DNA from: G965226155 sp965226155
GTDB lineage: Bacteria; Pseudomonadota; Gammaproteobacteria; Eutrophobiales; Eutrophobiaceae
Assembly: GCA_965226155.1 (NCBI GenBank)
Contig: OZ245331.1
Span: 2,686,540-2,750,539, forward strand
Reading direction: 5' to 3'
Length of the DNA stretch: 64,000 bases
Shown: positions 25,921 to 35,507 of the stretch, in pieces
Layout: each line of letters opens with the position of its first letter
Position numbering within the stretch: position 1 is the stretch's first letter
Translations under genes and position numbers: made by a program
Notes under the pieces: model-generated
The model's database searches: none
Told to the model about the DNA's origin: nothing
Seen by the model: the letters and a program-made list of their open reading frames with translations, nothing else

Positions 25921-26220
25921 TCAACTGCCTTGGGCTGAGGCCCGGCGTCGCCTGGCTTTTTTTGGATCAGCAAGCAAAGGACGATAAATTTCTACTCGGT
26001 CTCCTTCATTTACCATGGTATCGCCCGGGCATTGACGCCCGAATATTCCGATTTTATGAACTGAGAAATCAATGCTTGGGTATTTTGATTTGATACCGGA
26101 AAGCTCAATCGCTTCCATAACTGTTGTGCCGATATTTACATCCAATGAGATTATTTCCGCCTCCTGAGCATGGGCATAAGCGACTTCAACTTTGATCTTG
26201 TGACCTTCAGAATCAATCAT
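25921..26220 (-). CDS. rnfH: RnfH family ubiquitin-like protein
   Basis: A small beta-grasp protein of 99 residues (IKVEVAYAHAQEAEIISLDV, then VNEGDRVEIYRPLLADPKKARRRRA). The last motif is the hallmark of the RnfH/RatB family. Its molecular role is not settled. It overlaps ratA by 8 bp, the usual arrangement in gammaproteobacteria. Confidence 0.9.
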   Translation of the reverse strand: MIDSEGHKIKVEVAYAHAQEAEIISLDVNIGTTVMEAIELSGIKSKYPSIDFSVHKIGIFGRQCPGDTMVNEGDRVEIYRPLLADPKKARRRRASAQGS

Positions 26221-26644
26221 AAATCTGCCTCGCCCGTTTTATAAACGAACTGACTAACGAGTTCATGAATTGTGTAAAAACACTGCTCAGCATTAACTTA
26301 AGGACTTTGTTCTTAAATTCAAAATCCATATACAATTCCACTTGGCAAACACCGTCACGCAGATCATTGAATTGCCAAAAACCCTTTAGATACTTAAAAG
26401 GTCCGCTAATCAAGTTGATATCGATCCTGTGCCCTGGATCCATTTTATTTTTTGTAGTAAATGTTTGCTTCAGTTTGCCAGTCGCAAGTGATACGGAAGC
26501 CATCAATTCTGTATCGGACTGGCTGAATATGACAGCATCGGTACACCATGGCAGGAACTCAGGATACGACTCAATATCGTTAACGAGACCATACATCTGT
26601 TCAGCTGTATAGGAAACACTGGCAGTTTTACTAATATTACCCAC
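26213..26644 (-). CDS. ratA: RatA / COQ10-like START-domain protein
   Basis: A 143-residue SRPBCC/START-fold protein starting at GTG (GNISKTASVSYTAEQMYGLV, then DIESYPEFLPWC). In E. coli the homologue RatA was reported to interfere with ribosome association, whereas mitochondrial COQ10 and bacterial relatives bind ubiquinone. The sequence alone does not choose between them. It is the first gene of the ratA-rnfH pair and is transcribed away from smpB across the SNF transporter gene. Confidence 0.88.
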   Translation of the reverse strand: MGNISKTASVSYTAEQMYGLVNDIESYPEFLPWCTDAVIFSQSDTELMASVSLATGKLKQTFTTKNKMDPGHRIDINLISGPFKYLKGFWQFNDLRDGVCQVELYMDFEFKNKVLKLMLSSVFTQFMNSLVSSFIKRARQIYD

Positions 26645-26712
26645 GTAGATCTATTCCTGGATAATTATTGTTGTTTGTTCGTTATGGGAAAGTCGATATC
26701 AAAAATCATTTG

Positions 26713-28095
26713 CTATAACACTCCAATTTGATTTAGAAAAATGATAGTGACACCGAAAGGAGAAATGTAACGAATAATAAACCGCCAGATCACATATATA
26801 TAATCCTTAAGCTTGAGTTCATCGATACTGGATTCCCTCGACATTAACCAACCAACAAATATGGCCATCATAAATCCGCCCAACGGCAACATAATGTTGG
26901 CCGTAACAATATCAATGATATCGAAGATACCGTTTTCCTTTTCAACCCCGGCAAAGGTAAATGGGAAAGCCCATTCACTAAAAGACATGATGGTGCCTAT
27001 TCCGAGAAACCAGGCTAGGAATCCCGTAATAGCTGTCGCTTTAATTCGGGTCATATCCCAGCTCTCCACCAACCAGGTGACAGCTGGTTCAATCAATGAA
27101 ATCGCTGATGTCCATGCAGCAAACAACAACAACACGAAGAACATGGTGCCAAAAAATGTTCCTCCAGGCATCTGTCCAAAGGCGATAGGCAAAGTAACAA
27201 AGATCAATCCGGGACCTTGTGAAGGTTCCAGTCCATAGGTAAAAACGAGCGGAAAAATGACAAAGCTGGCAAGAATAGCTATCAAGGTATCAGCCGTGGC
27301 TACCAATACTGCTGCTGATGTAATGGAAGTCTTGTCAGGTAAATAAGACCCATAAATCATGATGGAGCCCATCCCTAGACTCAAGCTGAAAAAGGCATGA
27401 CCCGAAGCATTAAGAAAAACCTCTTGGAAATTTTCACTCATATGAGAAAAGTCAGGCTTTAATGTAAATATCAGACCTTCAGCAAAACGTTCAGTATTCA
27501 TGGCATAACCCACCATGATCAATAACAAAAGTACGAGCATTGGCATCAAATATTTAACCGCCTGTTCCAACCCGCTTTTCACGCCGCGTGACACTACAAT
27601 AACGGTCATCATGATAAAGACGGTATGCCATGCTAACAGCCTTTCCGGATCGGATATTAAGTCCGAGAACATGGTCGATATGGTTTCGACACTGGCATGT
27701 TGAAAACTACCCGTTGCTGATCGAAACACGTACGCCAATACCCAGCCAGAAATGACACTATAATAAGATACAATGAGAAAACCGGCGATGACGCCCATTA
27801 TCCCTAACCATTGCCAATGCTTGGTAACACCTTCCTCTACTGCTAATACACGCATGGTATTGACCGGGCTTTGTCTTCCTCGCCTACCCAGTAGGACCTC
27901 CGCCATCATGATAGGAATACCCATCATCAATACACATACAACATAAAGTAAGAGAAAGGCACCTCCGCCGCTTTCGCCGGCCATGTACGGAAACCGCCAA
28001 ATATTTCCCAGACCCACTGCTGAACTAGTAGCGGCGAGTACAAAGACCCATCGGGAAGACCATTGTCCATGAATTGAAGTGCGTTTTGCTGACAT
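26713..28095 (-). CDS. Sodium-dependent transporter, SNF (neurotransmitter symporter) family
   Basis: An inner-membrane Na+-coupled symporter of 460 residues with about 11-12 hydrophobic helices. The family's first helix signature is clear: WSSRWVFVLAATSSAVGLGNIWRF (in pieces: SAVGLGNIWRFPYMAGESGG). Bacterial members such as LeuT, TnaT and MhsT import amino acids; the substrate here cannot be told. It lies between ratA and the divergent smpB and has its own start at an ATG. Confidence 0.9.
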   Translation of the reverse strand: MSAKRTSIHGQWSSRWVFVLAATSSAVGLGNIWRFPYMAGESGGGAFLLLYVVCVLMMGIPIMMAEVLLGRRGRQSPVNTMRVLAVEEGVTKHWQWLGIMGVIAGFLIVSYYSVISGWVLAYVFRSATGSFQHASVETISTMFSDLISDPERLLAWHTVFIMMTVIVVSRGVKSGLEQAVKYLMPMLVLLLLIMVGYAMNTERFAEGLIFTLKPDFSHMSENFQEVFLNASGHAFFSLSLGMGSIMIYGSYLPDKTSITSAAVLVATADTLIAILASFVIFPLVFTYGLEPSQGPGLIFVTLPIAFGQMPGGTFFGTMFFVLLLFAAWTSAISLIEPAVTWLVESWDMTRIKATAITGFLAWFLGIGTIMSFSEWAFPFTFAGVEKENGIFDIIDIVTANIMLPLGGFMMAIFVGWLMSRESSIDELKLKDYIYVIWRFIIRYISPFGVTIIFLNQIGVL

Positions 28096-28188
28096 GCATA
28101 CTCCAGTTATTTTTTCTTAATTCTGATGGAATTCGAGGCAATGCTCAACCATATATGTCAGTAACTGATATAATCACTGGATTCATAG

Positions 28189-28689
28189 ATGAAGCCCATC
28201 TTTATTATTCCCATGGCTAAACCCAGTAAAAAAGAAAACCAAAATAACACCATTGCTCTTAATAAAAAGGCAAGACATGACTATTCCATAGAAGAAAAGT
28301 TTGAAGCAGGTGTCGCACTAGAAGGGTGGGAAGTAAAAAGTCTGCGTGCAGGCCGAGTACAAGTACGCGACAGCTATGTGCTCTTAAAAGATGACGAAGC
28401 TTACATTATCGGCTGTTTGATCACCCCATTACCCACTGCATCCACCCATATCAATCCGGATCCTCAACGCACCCGCAAGCTACTATTACATAGAAAGGAA
28501 CTCAATAAACTCATAGGTGCGGTAGAACGCAAGGGTTATACATTAGTTGTAACTGCACTTTACTGGAAACACGGTAAGGTTAAATCAGAGATAGGTCTGG
28601 CAAAAGGTAAGCAAGCTCACGACAAACGCCAAACATTAAAAGAACGCGACTGGCAACGTGAACAACGAAGAATACTCAAACGCAGTTAA
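28189..28689 (+). CDS. smpB: SsrA-binding protein SmpB
   Basis: Partner of tmRNA in trans-translation, rescuing stalled ribosomes. The conserved core is easy to read: IALNKKARHDYSIEEKFEAG, ALEGWEVKSLRAG, then HDKRQTLKERDWQRE with the basic C-terminal tail. The ATG at 28213 (MAKPSKKENQNN) matches the family start better than the frame-opening ATG at 28189; neither has a good ribosome site. The tmRNA gene follows 95 bp downstream on the same strand. Confidence 0.95.
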   Translation: MKPIFIIPMAKPSKKENQNNTIALNKKARHDYSIEEKFEAGVALEGWEVKSLRAGRVQVRDSYVLLKDDEAYIIGCLITPLPTASTHINPDPQRTRKLLLHRKELNKLIGAVERKGYTLVVTALYWKHGKVKSEIGLAKGKQAHDKRQTLKERDWQREQRRILKRS

Positions 28690-28783
28690 ACGACGAATAA
28701 AGAAATAAGTCTGAACTATCAATTCTGTAATTATTCCAAATAATGACGTAATATAATCTTTTCCTTGGCTTGCATCTTGCAAT

Positions 28784-29142
28784 GGGGGCGTATTGGCTTC
28801 GACGAGGGCACTGAAACCCAAGGGGCATGCCGAGGCGTAGATTACCTCGTAAATCCAGCTACAAAACTTATAGTTGCCAACGACGACAACTACGCACTCG
28901 CTGCTTAATACCCAGTAGGGTGCCGTCTGCCTGATACGTGCTTGTGCGCTCAGAACCAGGCGTCGACTACACAAGATCGCGATGAAGCCTGTCTGGAGTG
29001 GATTCGTTAAAACTTTACAGACTCGTCAGTTGTTTTCCCCGTCTCCCGGGTAGTAGCTGATTAAATTAAAAGAGAGACTAAGCATGTAGAACCGAGGATG
29101 GAGGGCTCGCGGACGCGGGTTCGACTCCCGCCGCCTCCACCA
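28784..29142 (+). ncRNA. ssrA: Transfer-messenger RNA (tmRNA)
   Basis: A 359-base one-piece tmRNA. The 5' end GGGGGCG pairs with the 3' CGCCTCC to form the tRNA-like acceptor, with CCA encoded. The 3' T arm is GCGGGTTCGACTCCCGC. The tag-coding frame at 28876-28908 reads ANDDNYALAA followed by TAA, one residue different from the E. coli tag. A TATAAT box at 28752-28757 may drive it. Together with smpB upstream it gives a complete trans-translation module. The 3' end is also the attachment site of the downstream island. Confidence 0.97.
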
Positions 29143-29154
29143 CTAACGTATTTA

Positions 29155-29178
29155 AAGCCGTCCTAGGACGGCTTTTTT
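29155..29178 (+). terminator. Rho-independent terminator after ssrA
   Basis: AAAGCCGTCC and GGACGGCTTT form a perfect stem around TA, followed by a run of Ts. It directly follows the tmRNA 3' end. Confidence 0.9.
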
Positions 29179-29308
29179 ACGTCTAAACACAATGATTTAG
29201 CCTAAAGCAACCACCCATATCGTACTAGCGAATCCTATTAAATCCAGCTTTTTTAGTAGTGCTCATTGTAGTACCATGCAAATATATCAATTAGCGGTAC
29301 TGCTAAAA

Positions 29309-30541
29309 ATGGCTAGAACGACAAAACCACTGACTAATACAGAAGTTAAACAAGCGAAGCCAAAAAAGAAGATTTACACCTTATCGGATGGAGGTGGACT
29401 GCAATTACGGATCAAACCAAATGGCTCAAAATTGTGGCTACTTGATTATCTCAGACCATACACGAAGAAACGCACCTGCCTGAGCTTTGGCTCATTCCCA
29501 ACATTAACCCTCGCAGAAGCTCGTAACAAACGTAAGACAGCTAAGGAATCACTTGCTAAAGATATTGATCCCAAAGAACACCGTGAAGAAGAAAGCCGAC
29601 TTAACGAAACTGCTCACAGTAATACTCTTGAACACATCGCCACAAAGTGGTTGGAAATCAAGAAAGCTCACATTACTGCTGATCATGCTACTGATACTTG
29701 GAGATCATTAGAACTACATATTTTCCCCAGTCTGGGCAAAGTGCCAATACATAAGATCACTGCTGTAAAAACTATAGAGATAATTCAGCCTATTGCTGCC
29801 AAGGGTAGTTTGGAAACAGTTAAACGACTTTGCCAACGTCTTAATGAAATAATGGTCTATGCTGTCAATGCAGGCATTATGACCAGCAATCCTTTGGCAG
29901 GAATAAGCAAAGCATTTCAGACACCTGTAAAACGACATATGCCTACACTAAAGCCTGAGAAACTACCGACATTAATGACCGTACTATCCCAAGCCAGCAT
30001 CAAGTTAACTACCCGATGCCTGATTGAATGGCAATTACACACAATGGTTAGACCGAATGAAGCCGCTGGCACACGCTGGGATGAAATAGATTTTGATGAT
30101 TGCCTTTGGCACATACCTGCTGAACGCATGAAGAAGAAGAAAGCTCACACAGTGCCATTATCTCCCCAATGTTTGGCATTGCTTGAATTAATGAAACTAT
30201 TAAGTTCACATAGCGAGTTTGTTTTCCCATCAGATAGAAATTTAAAAACACATACCCACCCACAAACGGCAAATACCGCACTAAAACGAATGGGATTTGA
30301 TAAGCAACTTGTGGCACACGGATTAAGATCGCTAGCCAGTACTATATTAAATGAACAAGGCTTCGATCCTGATGTCATCGAAACTGCATTGGCGCATACC
30401 GGAAAGAATGAAGTCCGCAATGCCTATAACCGTGCTGATTATCTTGAACGTAGAAAACCCGCAATGGATTGGTGGAGTGAATACATTGATAAAGCAGCCA
30501 CAGGCAATATGAGTTTAACAGGGAAAAGGGGCTTAAATTAG
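29309..30541 (+). CDS. Tyrosine integrase of the ssrA-linked genomic island
   Basis: A P4-type integrase of about 410 residues. It has the N-terminal DUF4102-like arm-binding domain (LTNTEVKQAKPKKKIYTLSD, then GSFPTLTLAEARNKR), a SAM-like core-binding domain, and the catalytic domain with Arg in MVRPNEAAGTRW, the box HGLRSLASTILNEQG, His in ALAHTGKNEVRNAY and Tyr in NAYNRADYLERR. The frame opens at 29276, but the ATG at 29309 (MARTTKPLTN) fits the family. Being next to the tmRNA 3' end, it is the enzyme that should recombine the island there. The other island end was not found. Confidence 0.92.
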   Translation: MARTTKPLTNTEVKQAKPKKKIYTLSDGGGLQLRIKPNGSKLWLLDYLRPYTKKRTCLSFGSFPTLTLAEARNKRKTAKESLAKDIDPKEHREEESRLNETAHSNTLEHIATKWLEIKKAHITADHATDTWRSLELHIFPSLGKVPIHKITAVKTIEIIQPIAAKGSLETVKRLCQRLNEIMVYAVNAGIMTSNPLAGISKAFQTPVKRHMPTLKPEKLPTLMTVLSQASIKLTTRCLIEWQLHTMVRPNEAAGTRWDEIDFDDCLWHIPAERMKKKKAHTVPLSPQCLALLELMKLLSSHSEFVFPSDRNLKTHTHPQTANTALKRMGFDKQLVAHGLRSLASTILNEQGFDPDVIETALAHTGKNEVRNAYNRADYLERRKPAMDWWSEYIDKAATGNMSLTGKRGLN

Positions 30542-30562
30542 TTAGTCATTCATAAATATTTT

Positions 30563-31640
30563 TTAACTTGTATTCTGATTTTTCATTTCCAGAATCGTTG
30601 CTCTTACAATTTCATTTATATTCTGTTCACCAGATTGCCGTGGAGATTTCAATTGCTGAATAATCTCGCCTTGCCGATGTTGCTGCACTTCACCATAACT
30701 ATATAACGTCGTTAATACATCCTCATGCCCTAGATTTTGACTCCACGACTTAAATTCTTCTGGTGTTCTGCAAAGTTTTTGTCCAAGTGTAACCAGTGTT
30801 TTACGAAAGCTATGTGGATTAAAATGTGGCAAATCGGCCAACTCAAACGCATCTTTAAAAATAGCGCGTATTGGTGATGCAGTACTCCAATGTTCACACT
30901 TTAAGCCAGACGCTTTAAATATTCTGTCCTCACCTGTAATGATATTGGTTTTAGGAAACAAAGGATCATCATTCCCCCAAAGCAATTCATCTTTAAGATA
31001 ATTCACCCAGTTAAAAACAATTTCCTGGATCTCATTACCCACCGGAAAGAAAAAAGTCATAAAAGTTTTGCTAAATTTAGTCTTAACCTCTCTGGCATCT
31101 TGAAACACACAATTATTAACCATATCAATATGCTTTAGTTTCATTGATGCCGTGGCACTATCTCTAGCACCCGTTAAAAGTGTAAAAGCGATAAGGCTAC
31201 GATTTCGCCTTTCTATCTCGGTATTGCTTGGCATTGTTTCAATGACATGCTTTATCTGTTCCAGTGTAGGCACAGCCGTTTCACGTCGTGCCGTTGCAAT
31301 ACGAGTATCTTTATCAGATAAGTTAAAATATTCCGTATCGGTATAACTAATTCGAGATTTATAGCCTGACTGCATAGCCAGCCATTGGAAGAATGCTTTT
31401 AATTGCCTGAGTGTAGAATTGAGCGTTGCCTTGCTAAGTTTTTTTCCTGTTTGCTGATTATCTTGATTAGCCAGATGCGCTTTAAAACCGGCTGCTTGCT
31501 CGAAGTGGAAAGCCTTAAAATCACGGCATTTGGTATATGACTCAAACCGACTTAACGCCTTTGCAACAGCATCAATTGAAGACTCATTTTGACGCTTGGC
31601 TTCTTTAAGAAATATCAGATATTTGCGTTTAATTCTTTCA
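30563..31640 (-). pseudogene. Second tyrosine recombinase, start codon out of frame
   Basis: A recombinase whose catalytic part (30563-31375) shows Arg in LLTGARDSATASM, HSFRKTLVTLG, His in LGHEDVLTTLYSYG and the final Tyr in the same segment. Upstream, the same frame stays open to about 31640 and encodes a convincing core-binding domain (KRKYLIFLKEAKRQNESS, then TLRQLKAFFQWLA). That part has no ATG, GTG or TTG in frame. The natural-looking ATG, overlapping the stop of the upstream gene (TAATG at 31639), is in another frame and stops after eight codons. So an early frameshift is likely, unless a rare start codon or a recoding event is used. Confidence 0.65.
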
Positions 31641-32069
31641 TTATTTGGGTTGCTGTAACTTCGGCATGGTGATGTCCAATTTGCCCTGAACCTGCTCTAA
31701 ATTAGCAATACTGATATATCTATTAATGATGCCATCGCACCTTGGACAGATACCTATCAAACGACCAATAGAAGTATTTATAGCTTGATAATCAGCCATA
31801 TTCTCAGCAGGTTTTTGTGGTTTCCTGCATCGGACACAATAAATTTCATGTAGCTGGCATTTCTGTTTATGTTTCACCCTTTTAGCTTGTAAAAAACTTT
31901 TCAGCTCAGAACCAAGAATAAGCGTTGGCCTTTTATCATCATTGACTGTTAACCCTTTCTTGATCCATTCACGTACCGTATTTTTGTGAACAGATAACAA
32001 ACGGGCAACATCTTCCATCGTATAATTACGATGAATCTTGGCTAGATTTGGATTTAAACGCTTGCTCAT
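31641..32069 (-). CDS. DNA-binding protein with helix-turn-helix and zinc ribbon
   Basis: A 142-residue protein. The N-terminus has an excisionase-like helix-turn-helix (YTMEDVARLLSVHKNTVREW). The second half has two Cys pairs, CVRCRKPQ and CPRCDG, about 40 residues apart, so it may bind one zinc ion. Its start overlaps the stop of the AlpA gene upstream (TAATG), and its stop touches the recombinase frame downstream. It is probably a regulator or a recombination directionality factor of the island; that is inference. Confidence 0.7.
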   Translation of the reverse strand: MSKRLNPNLAKIHRNYTMEDVARLLSVHKNTVREWIKKGLTVNDDKRPTLILGSELKSFLQAKRVKHKQKCQLHEIYCVRCRKPQKPAENMADYQAINTSIGRLIGICPRCDGIINRYISIANLEQVQGKLDITMPKLQQPK

Positions 32070-32263
32070 TACTGATTACTGCGACTAGCTTCAATCTTTT
32101 CTGCCAGCCAGTTATGAATATCTTCTTCTACCCAGCCAACGGCTCTGCCACCTAGTGATATTGATGCAGGAAATTCACCCTCTGAAATTCGCAAATATAT
32201 GGTGCTACGTGATAAACCTGTCAGCTCTTTTACTGTAGGAAGTCTTAATATTTTGTATGACAT
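32069..32263 (-). CDS. AlpA-family regulator
   Basis: A 64-residue MerR-like helix-turn-helix protein of the AlpA type: LRLPTVKELTGLSRSTIYLR, then FPASISLGGRAVGWVEEDI. Such proteins control integrase genes and excision in P4-like elements. I place the start at the ATG at 32263; the frame continues up to a TTG. It overlaps the next gene by one base. Confidence 0.88.
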   Translation of the reverse strand: MSYKILRLPTVKELTGLSRSTIYLRISEGEFPASISLGGRAVGWVEEDIHNWLAEKIEASRSNQ

Positions 32264-32468
32264 TTCTATACCTCTTAATTTGGTAATGGACTCAAACAAG
32301 AGGCTAGCTGTGCAATTTTCTTATCTCACCATGTGAAAAACGCCCAAAGAACTGCTAACAACCGCATAAAACAACAAAGCGTGGATTTACTGAATTAATA
32401 CTAAAAAGAATTAGGGAGATATGGACAGAAAATAAATTTGATAAAACAACAGCTTACATAGTGGCTAA

Positions 32469-32490
32469 TTGGGCGAAAAATTCCGCCCAA
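32469..32490 (-). terminator. Hairpin after the island cargo genes
   Basis: TTGGGCG and CGCCCAA form a 7-bp stem around an 8-base AT-rich loop just past the stop of the 265-residue cargo gene on its strand. The following T run is weak. Confidence 0.5.
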
Positions 32491-32496
32491 CTTTAT

Positions 32497-33294
32497 TTAA
32501 GTTTTCATGTTTTTACGGATAGTTTCTGCATCCCTGCTTTTGGCAATCTTCATTTTTTCAATTTGTAGTGAACACCATGTATCGCTTTTATTAGGCTGAT
32601 TACCTTTAAGTCTCAAATATTCATCGTTCCAGTCTTGATGCATCGCTTGAGTCTTTTGTTTACCAGCTTCACGTTTGCTAGTAGGAGGCTTATATTTTTT
32701 TCCTGTGTTTGGAGGTTTACTATTGACCATGGTAATGATGCGAGAATAATCGACATTTAGTTGTTCGCCTTCAAAAAATAAAATGTCATCTATCGGAATC
32801 GTACGCTGGTTAATCTCAAGTGATAAAAGAGTCGCATCCATTGAAATCCAACGCCGTCCATTTGAGCCTTTCAACATCCCCAAACTAATATTACTTTGAC
32901 CAGCTTTGCATTCAATCTTATCCGTGAATTTTAATAAATCAGCAATGACCTTAGCTAATTGTTTAACAGTACTCTGCCATTGATTCAAACGATCCAATGG
33001 AATTTTCATTCTTCCCATTTGATCTTGCATCTCAGGAACATCACAAACAATAAAAGCACGCGTAGGAGCCTTATTTCCATTTGTTTGAGTTAACACATCC
33101 ATAAAACAATGCCTCTCACAACCTTGGCATTCTAGTGATGTGGCTGATGATGCAGGGGTAAGGATGCCCACCTGTAGAAGCCTATCTAAAGCCCCAGCAG
33201 GCCATTGCTGAACACCATCCCAGTTAATGATAACAGGCTTGTTTGTTGCTCTCATGTGCTCTAACAGAGCCAACAACACATCATTAAAAGTCAT
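32497..33294 (-). CDS. Island cargo protein of unknown function with Cys cluster
   Basis: I do not recognise this 265-residue protein. It begins MTFNDVLLALLEHMRATNKP and contains a compact Cys motif, ECQGCERHCF (residues about 54-63), that could bind zinc. The C-terminal third is basic and ends in a Lys-rich helix. It is encoded 15 bp after the 389-residue gene on the same strand, so the two are likely co-expressed and perhaps act together. Their place behind an integrase and AlpA is typical of defence or conflict cargo, but no defence motif is visible. Confidence 0.6.
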   Translation of the reverse strand: MTFNDVLLALLEHMRATNKPVIINWDGVQQWPAGALDRLLQVGILTPASSATSLECQGCERHCFMDVLTQTNGNKAPTRAFIVCDVPEMQDQMGRMKIPLDRLNQWQSTVKQLAKVIADLLKFTDKIECKAGQSNISLGMLKGSNGRRWISMDATLLSLEINQRTIPIDDILFFEGEQLNVDYSRIITMVNSKPPNTGKKYKPPTSKREAGKQKTQAMHQDWNDEYLRLKGNQPNKSDTWCSLQIEKMKIAKSRDAETIRKNMKT

Positions 33295-33309
33295 TTATAC
33301 TACCTTCAT

Positions 33310-34479
33310 TTACACTGCCTTAGGTTCGATCCCTGATTTAGCCAACATCTTACGGATCTGCAAATCATTACCATCATGGTTCAGTGCACAGGAATTGGGG
33401 TAGGTAATATTAAAGGTTTTTGTTTTTACTCTTTTACCTGTCGGGGCTTCAAAAGTTACTTTCAACCTAACTTGTGTAATCAGGTATACAGGAGGGTTTA
33501 TCTCTTTGAGTAAATCATAAACTGCTTTGGGGTTGTTTTTAGTATCTGCCTCCAAAACAATACGCCGTCTTGAACCATGTTTCAGCGTTAACCTTAACTG
33601 GGTCACCTCAATACCAACAATGCCAGTCTCAGGCTCAATCTTAAATTCAAAATCTGAATCAGCTAATGGCTCCAGATCATAAATACGCTTATCAATAGAA
33701 CCATCTTTTAATGTATCCAATTTGAGAATAGTTTTAGCAAACAGCTTTTGTAATTCGGGTACTGCCTTAGTATTTTTTGGGGCATATATATCAAGGGAAC
33801 CTTCTTTTTCACTATAAACAAAAATAATTTCAAATGCCGGATGACGAGCACGGGTTTTTAAAGAATCACTGATCCATTCCACCACCGACTGACCAAAATC
33901 TTCAGGGTAAGCAAAGAAGTATTCTTTACTATTTCTACGATAAGGTTCTACTTTACAATTCCTGTCCCGTCCCTGAGTCGTATGGAAATAATCACTGATT
34001 GCCTTAGCTAAGGCTTTAATATCATCATCTTCCACATGAGGGGGAACAGAAGGGAGATCATTACGTTTTTTCCAATATGAACTACTAACATTATCGGCAT
34101 GGAGAAACATCGTAGCCCCTTTCCAATAATTCTTCTTTTCAAGAAAAGCCCACATTACCTTGGCATGGAAACCATCTATCTCTGAAATAGATTCAATAAA
34201 GCCTTCATCCTGATGGAAATCAGCCTCATCGATCAAAGCAGCCACACCACCTTCACAAGCCATCGCATTTACATCCTGAAACTCTGCTTCTATATTAGCC
34301 TGCTGATCTTCTGGCAACGCAGTGAAGGCTTGAAAAATCTCCTCCTTCTTCTTTTTTTTCTTTCCCTTCTCCTCGGTAAAATTGATACCTAAATCTATAT
34401 CTTTTGACTCAAAATATGCTGCCAATTGTGCATTAGGCACATGCCTGAAAAACTGCATATGTGAATATTGGGGAGCCAT
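33310..34479 (-). CDS. Island cargo protein of unknown function
   Basis: A 389-residue soluble protein I cannot assign. It opens with MAPQYSHMQFFRHVPNAQLA and has a Lys-rich stretch near residue 40 (EEKGKKKKKKEEIF). The C-terminal half is rich in predicted beta strands (YLITQVRLKVTFEA). No nuclease, helicase or ATPase motif is apparent. It is the first gene of a two-gene cargo unit with the 265-residue protein and starts at an ATG. Confidence 0.6.
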   Translation of the reverse strand: MAPQYSHMQFFRHVPNAQLAAYFESKDIDLGINFTEEKGKKKKKKEEIFQAFTALPEDQQANIEAEFQDVNAMACEGGVAALIDEADFHQDEGFIESISEIDGFHAKVMWAFLEKKNYWKGATMFLHADNVSSSYWKKRNDLPSVPPHVEDDDIKALAKAISDYFHTTQGRDRNCKVEPYRRNSKEYFFAYPEDFGQSVVEWISDSLKTRARHPAFEIIFVYSEKEGSLDIYAPKNTKAVPELQKLFAKTILKLDTLKDGSIDKRIYDLEPLADSDFEFKIEPETGIVGIEVTQLRLTLKHGSRRRIVLEADTKNNPKAVYDLLKEINPPVYLITQVRLKVTFEAPTGKRVKTKTFNITYPNSCALNHDGNDLQIRKMLAKSGIEPKAV

Positions 34480-34548
34480 ACTTCAAACTCCATTGATAAA
34501 TAGCAAAATAAAAGAAATACAATGGCTTATAGTGTAATCTAAAACTGA

Positions 34549-34770
34549 TTAGGACACTTTAAATACTTCTTCAATATCACTTGGCTCCATGCTAATCATT
34601 TCAGATAACAGCTCCATTTTACTGTTATATTCTTGTTTAAGGGCTTTAATCTCTTTTCCTGGGAAAATTCTTTGGAATATTCTTCCAATAGCCTGGTCGA
34701 TAACACGTATAGCAATAAGAATTACCAGCACCGTTATAAGTATTTCAGCGTTTTCAGGTAGGGGATACAT
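34549..34770 (-). CDS. Small single-pass membrane protein
   Basis: A 73-residue protein with one N-terminal hydrophobic helix (AEILITVLVILIAIRVI) followed by a charged, probably helical tail (IKALKQEYNSKMELLSEMIS). Unknown function. It lies just upstream of the two cargo genes on the same strand. Confidence 0.45.
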   Translation of the reverse strand: MYPLPENAEILITVLVILIAIRVIDQAIGRIFQRIFPGKEIKALKQEYNSKMELLSEMISMEPSDIEEVFKVS

Positions 34771-34796
34771 ATCTATATTTATTCATTAAAAATAGA

Positions 34797-35279
34797 TCAG
34801 TCGGGTTGCGCGTTATTCCCCCACATCCGCTTGTCCAGTGCCGCGTGCTTCCGGGTAAATGCCTGGAGTGCTTCCAGTTCCGCCAGGGTAAGTCACGGCG
34901 TGATTTCGCCATCCCGAAACTTATCTAAGTATTCAGAGGGAGTGAGGCCGTTCGTAAAATCGGGGTCTCTAATAGCTTCTATAGAAACCTCACGTTGCGT
35001 CACAGGAGTGACATCAAACGCATGGACTTTCGACAGTTTGCCAGCGGCGTCGTAGTGCAATTCGGCACGCAGACGAACGCGTCGCCCACTCCAGACATCC
35101 TCGAAATTGGCCTCCTCAGCGATTTGCACCCGATGTTTCTCATCAACATGACACCAGATATCTTTCCCGGTAGTTCGCACCCGAATACGTATGGCAGGGA
35201 GATTGAAATAGCTCCCAACCTTCAAAAGTGTTCCTTCTATAGAACCAACTTGGGTGCGGGGTTTAACCTCGGTAGGCAT
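34797..35279 (-). pseudogene. Hypothetical protein interrupted by an in-frame TGA
   Basis: The first 128 codons (35279-34896) encode a beta-rich protein (VGSIEGTLLKVGSYFNLPAI, then VWSGRRVRLRAELHYDAAGK). After the TGA at 34893-34895 the same frame continues with sensible sequence (LTLAELEALQAFTRKHAALD) to a second TGA at 34797. A single C-to-T change of an Arg CGA codon would create the stop. I do not recognise the family. The base composition is visibly more GC-rich than the island genes to its left, which suggests a different origin. Confidence 0.6.
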
Positions 35280-35378
35280 AGGCTATTCTGAGCCCCTCAG
35301 AGGCCGCTACTGAGACCTGGCCAAGCATCCGTAACCTATACGGAAGCCTGAACAAGGCAGTAACTAGGAATCGGTGAG

Positions 35379-35404
35379 TGTCAGATCAAGTCGAGACTTC
35401 TACA
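35379..35404 (-). repeat. Orphan IS481-type terminal repeat
   Basis: Its reverse complement (TGTAGAAGTCTCGACTTGAT and CTGACA) matches the IS481-type left end at 62633 with one difference over 26 bases. No transposase sequence adjoins it here. Confidence 0.7.
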
Positions 35405-35507
35405 GATGAGCACACTGCCATAAATAAGTTAACGAGTTTTCATTCAGGTTGCGGGGATTGGTGAGAGTTTCCTCCCAGGATATCGCCTGACAAGACCACG
35501 AAACCGG

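Noticed and set aside
25921..26644. ratA-rnfH as a toxin-antitoxin pair
   Set aside because: The pair has been called that in E. coli, but the same genes are conserved core genes in gammaproteobacteria and the START fold also fits quinone binding. The sequence gives no support for a toxin role here.
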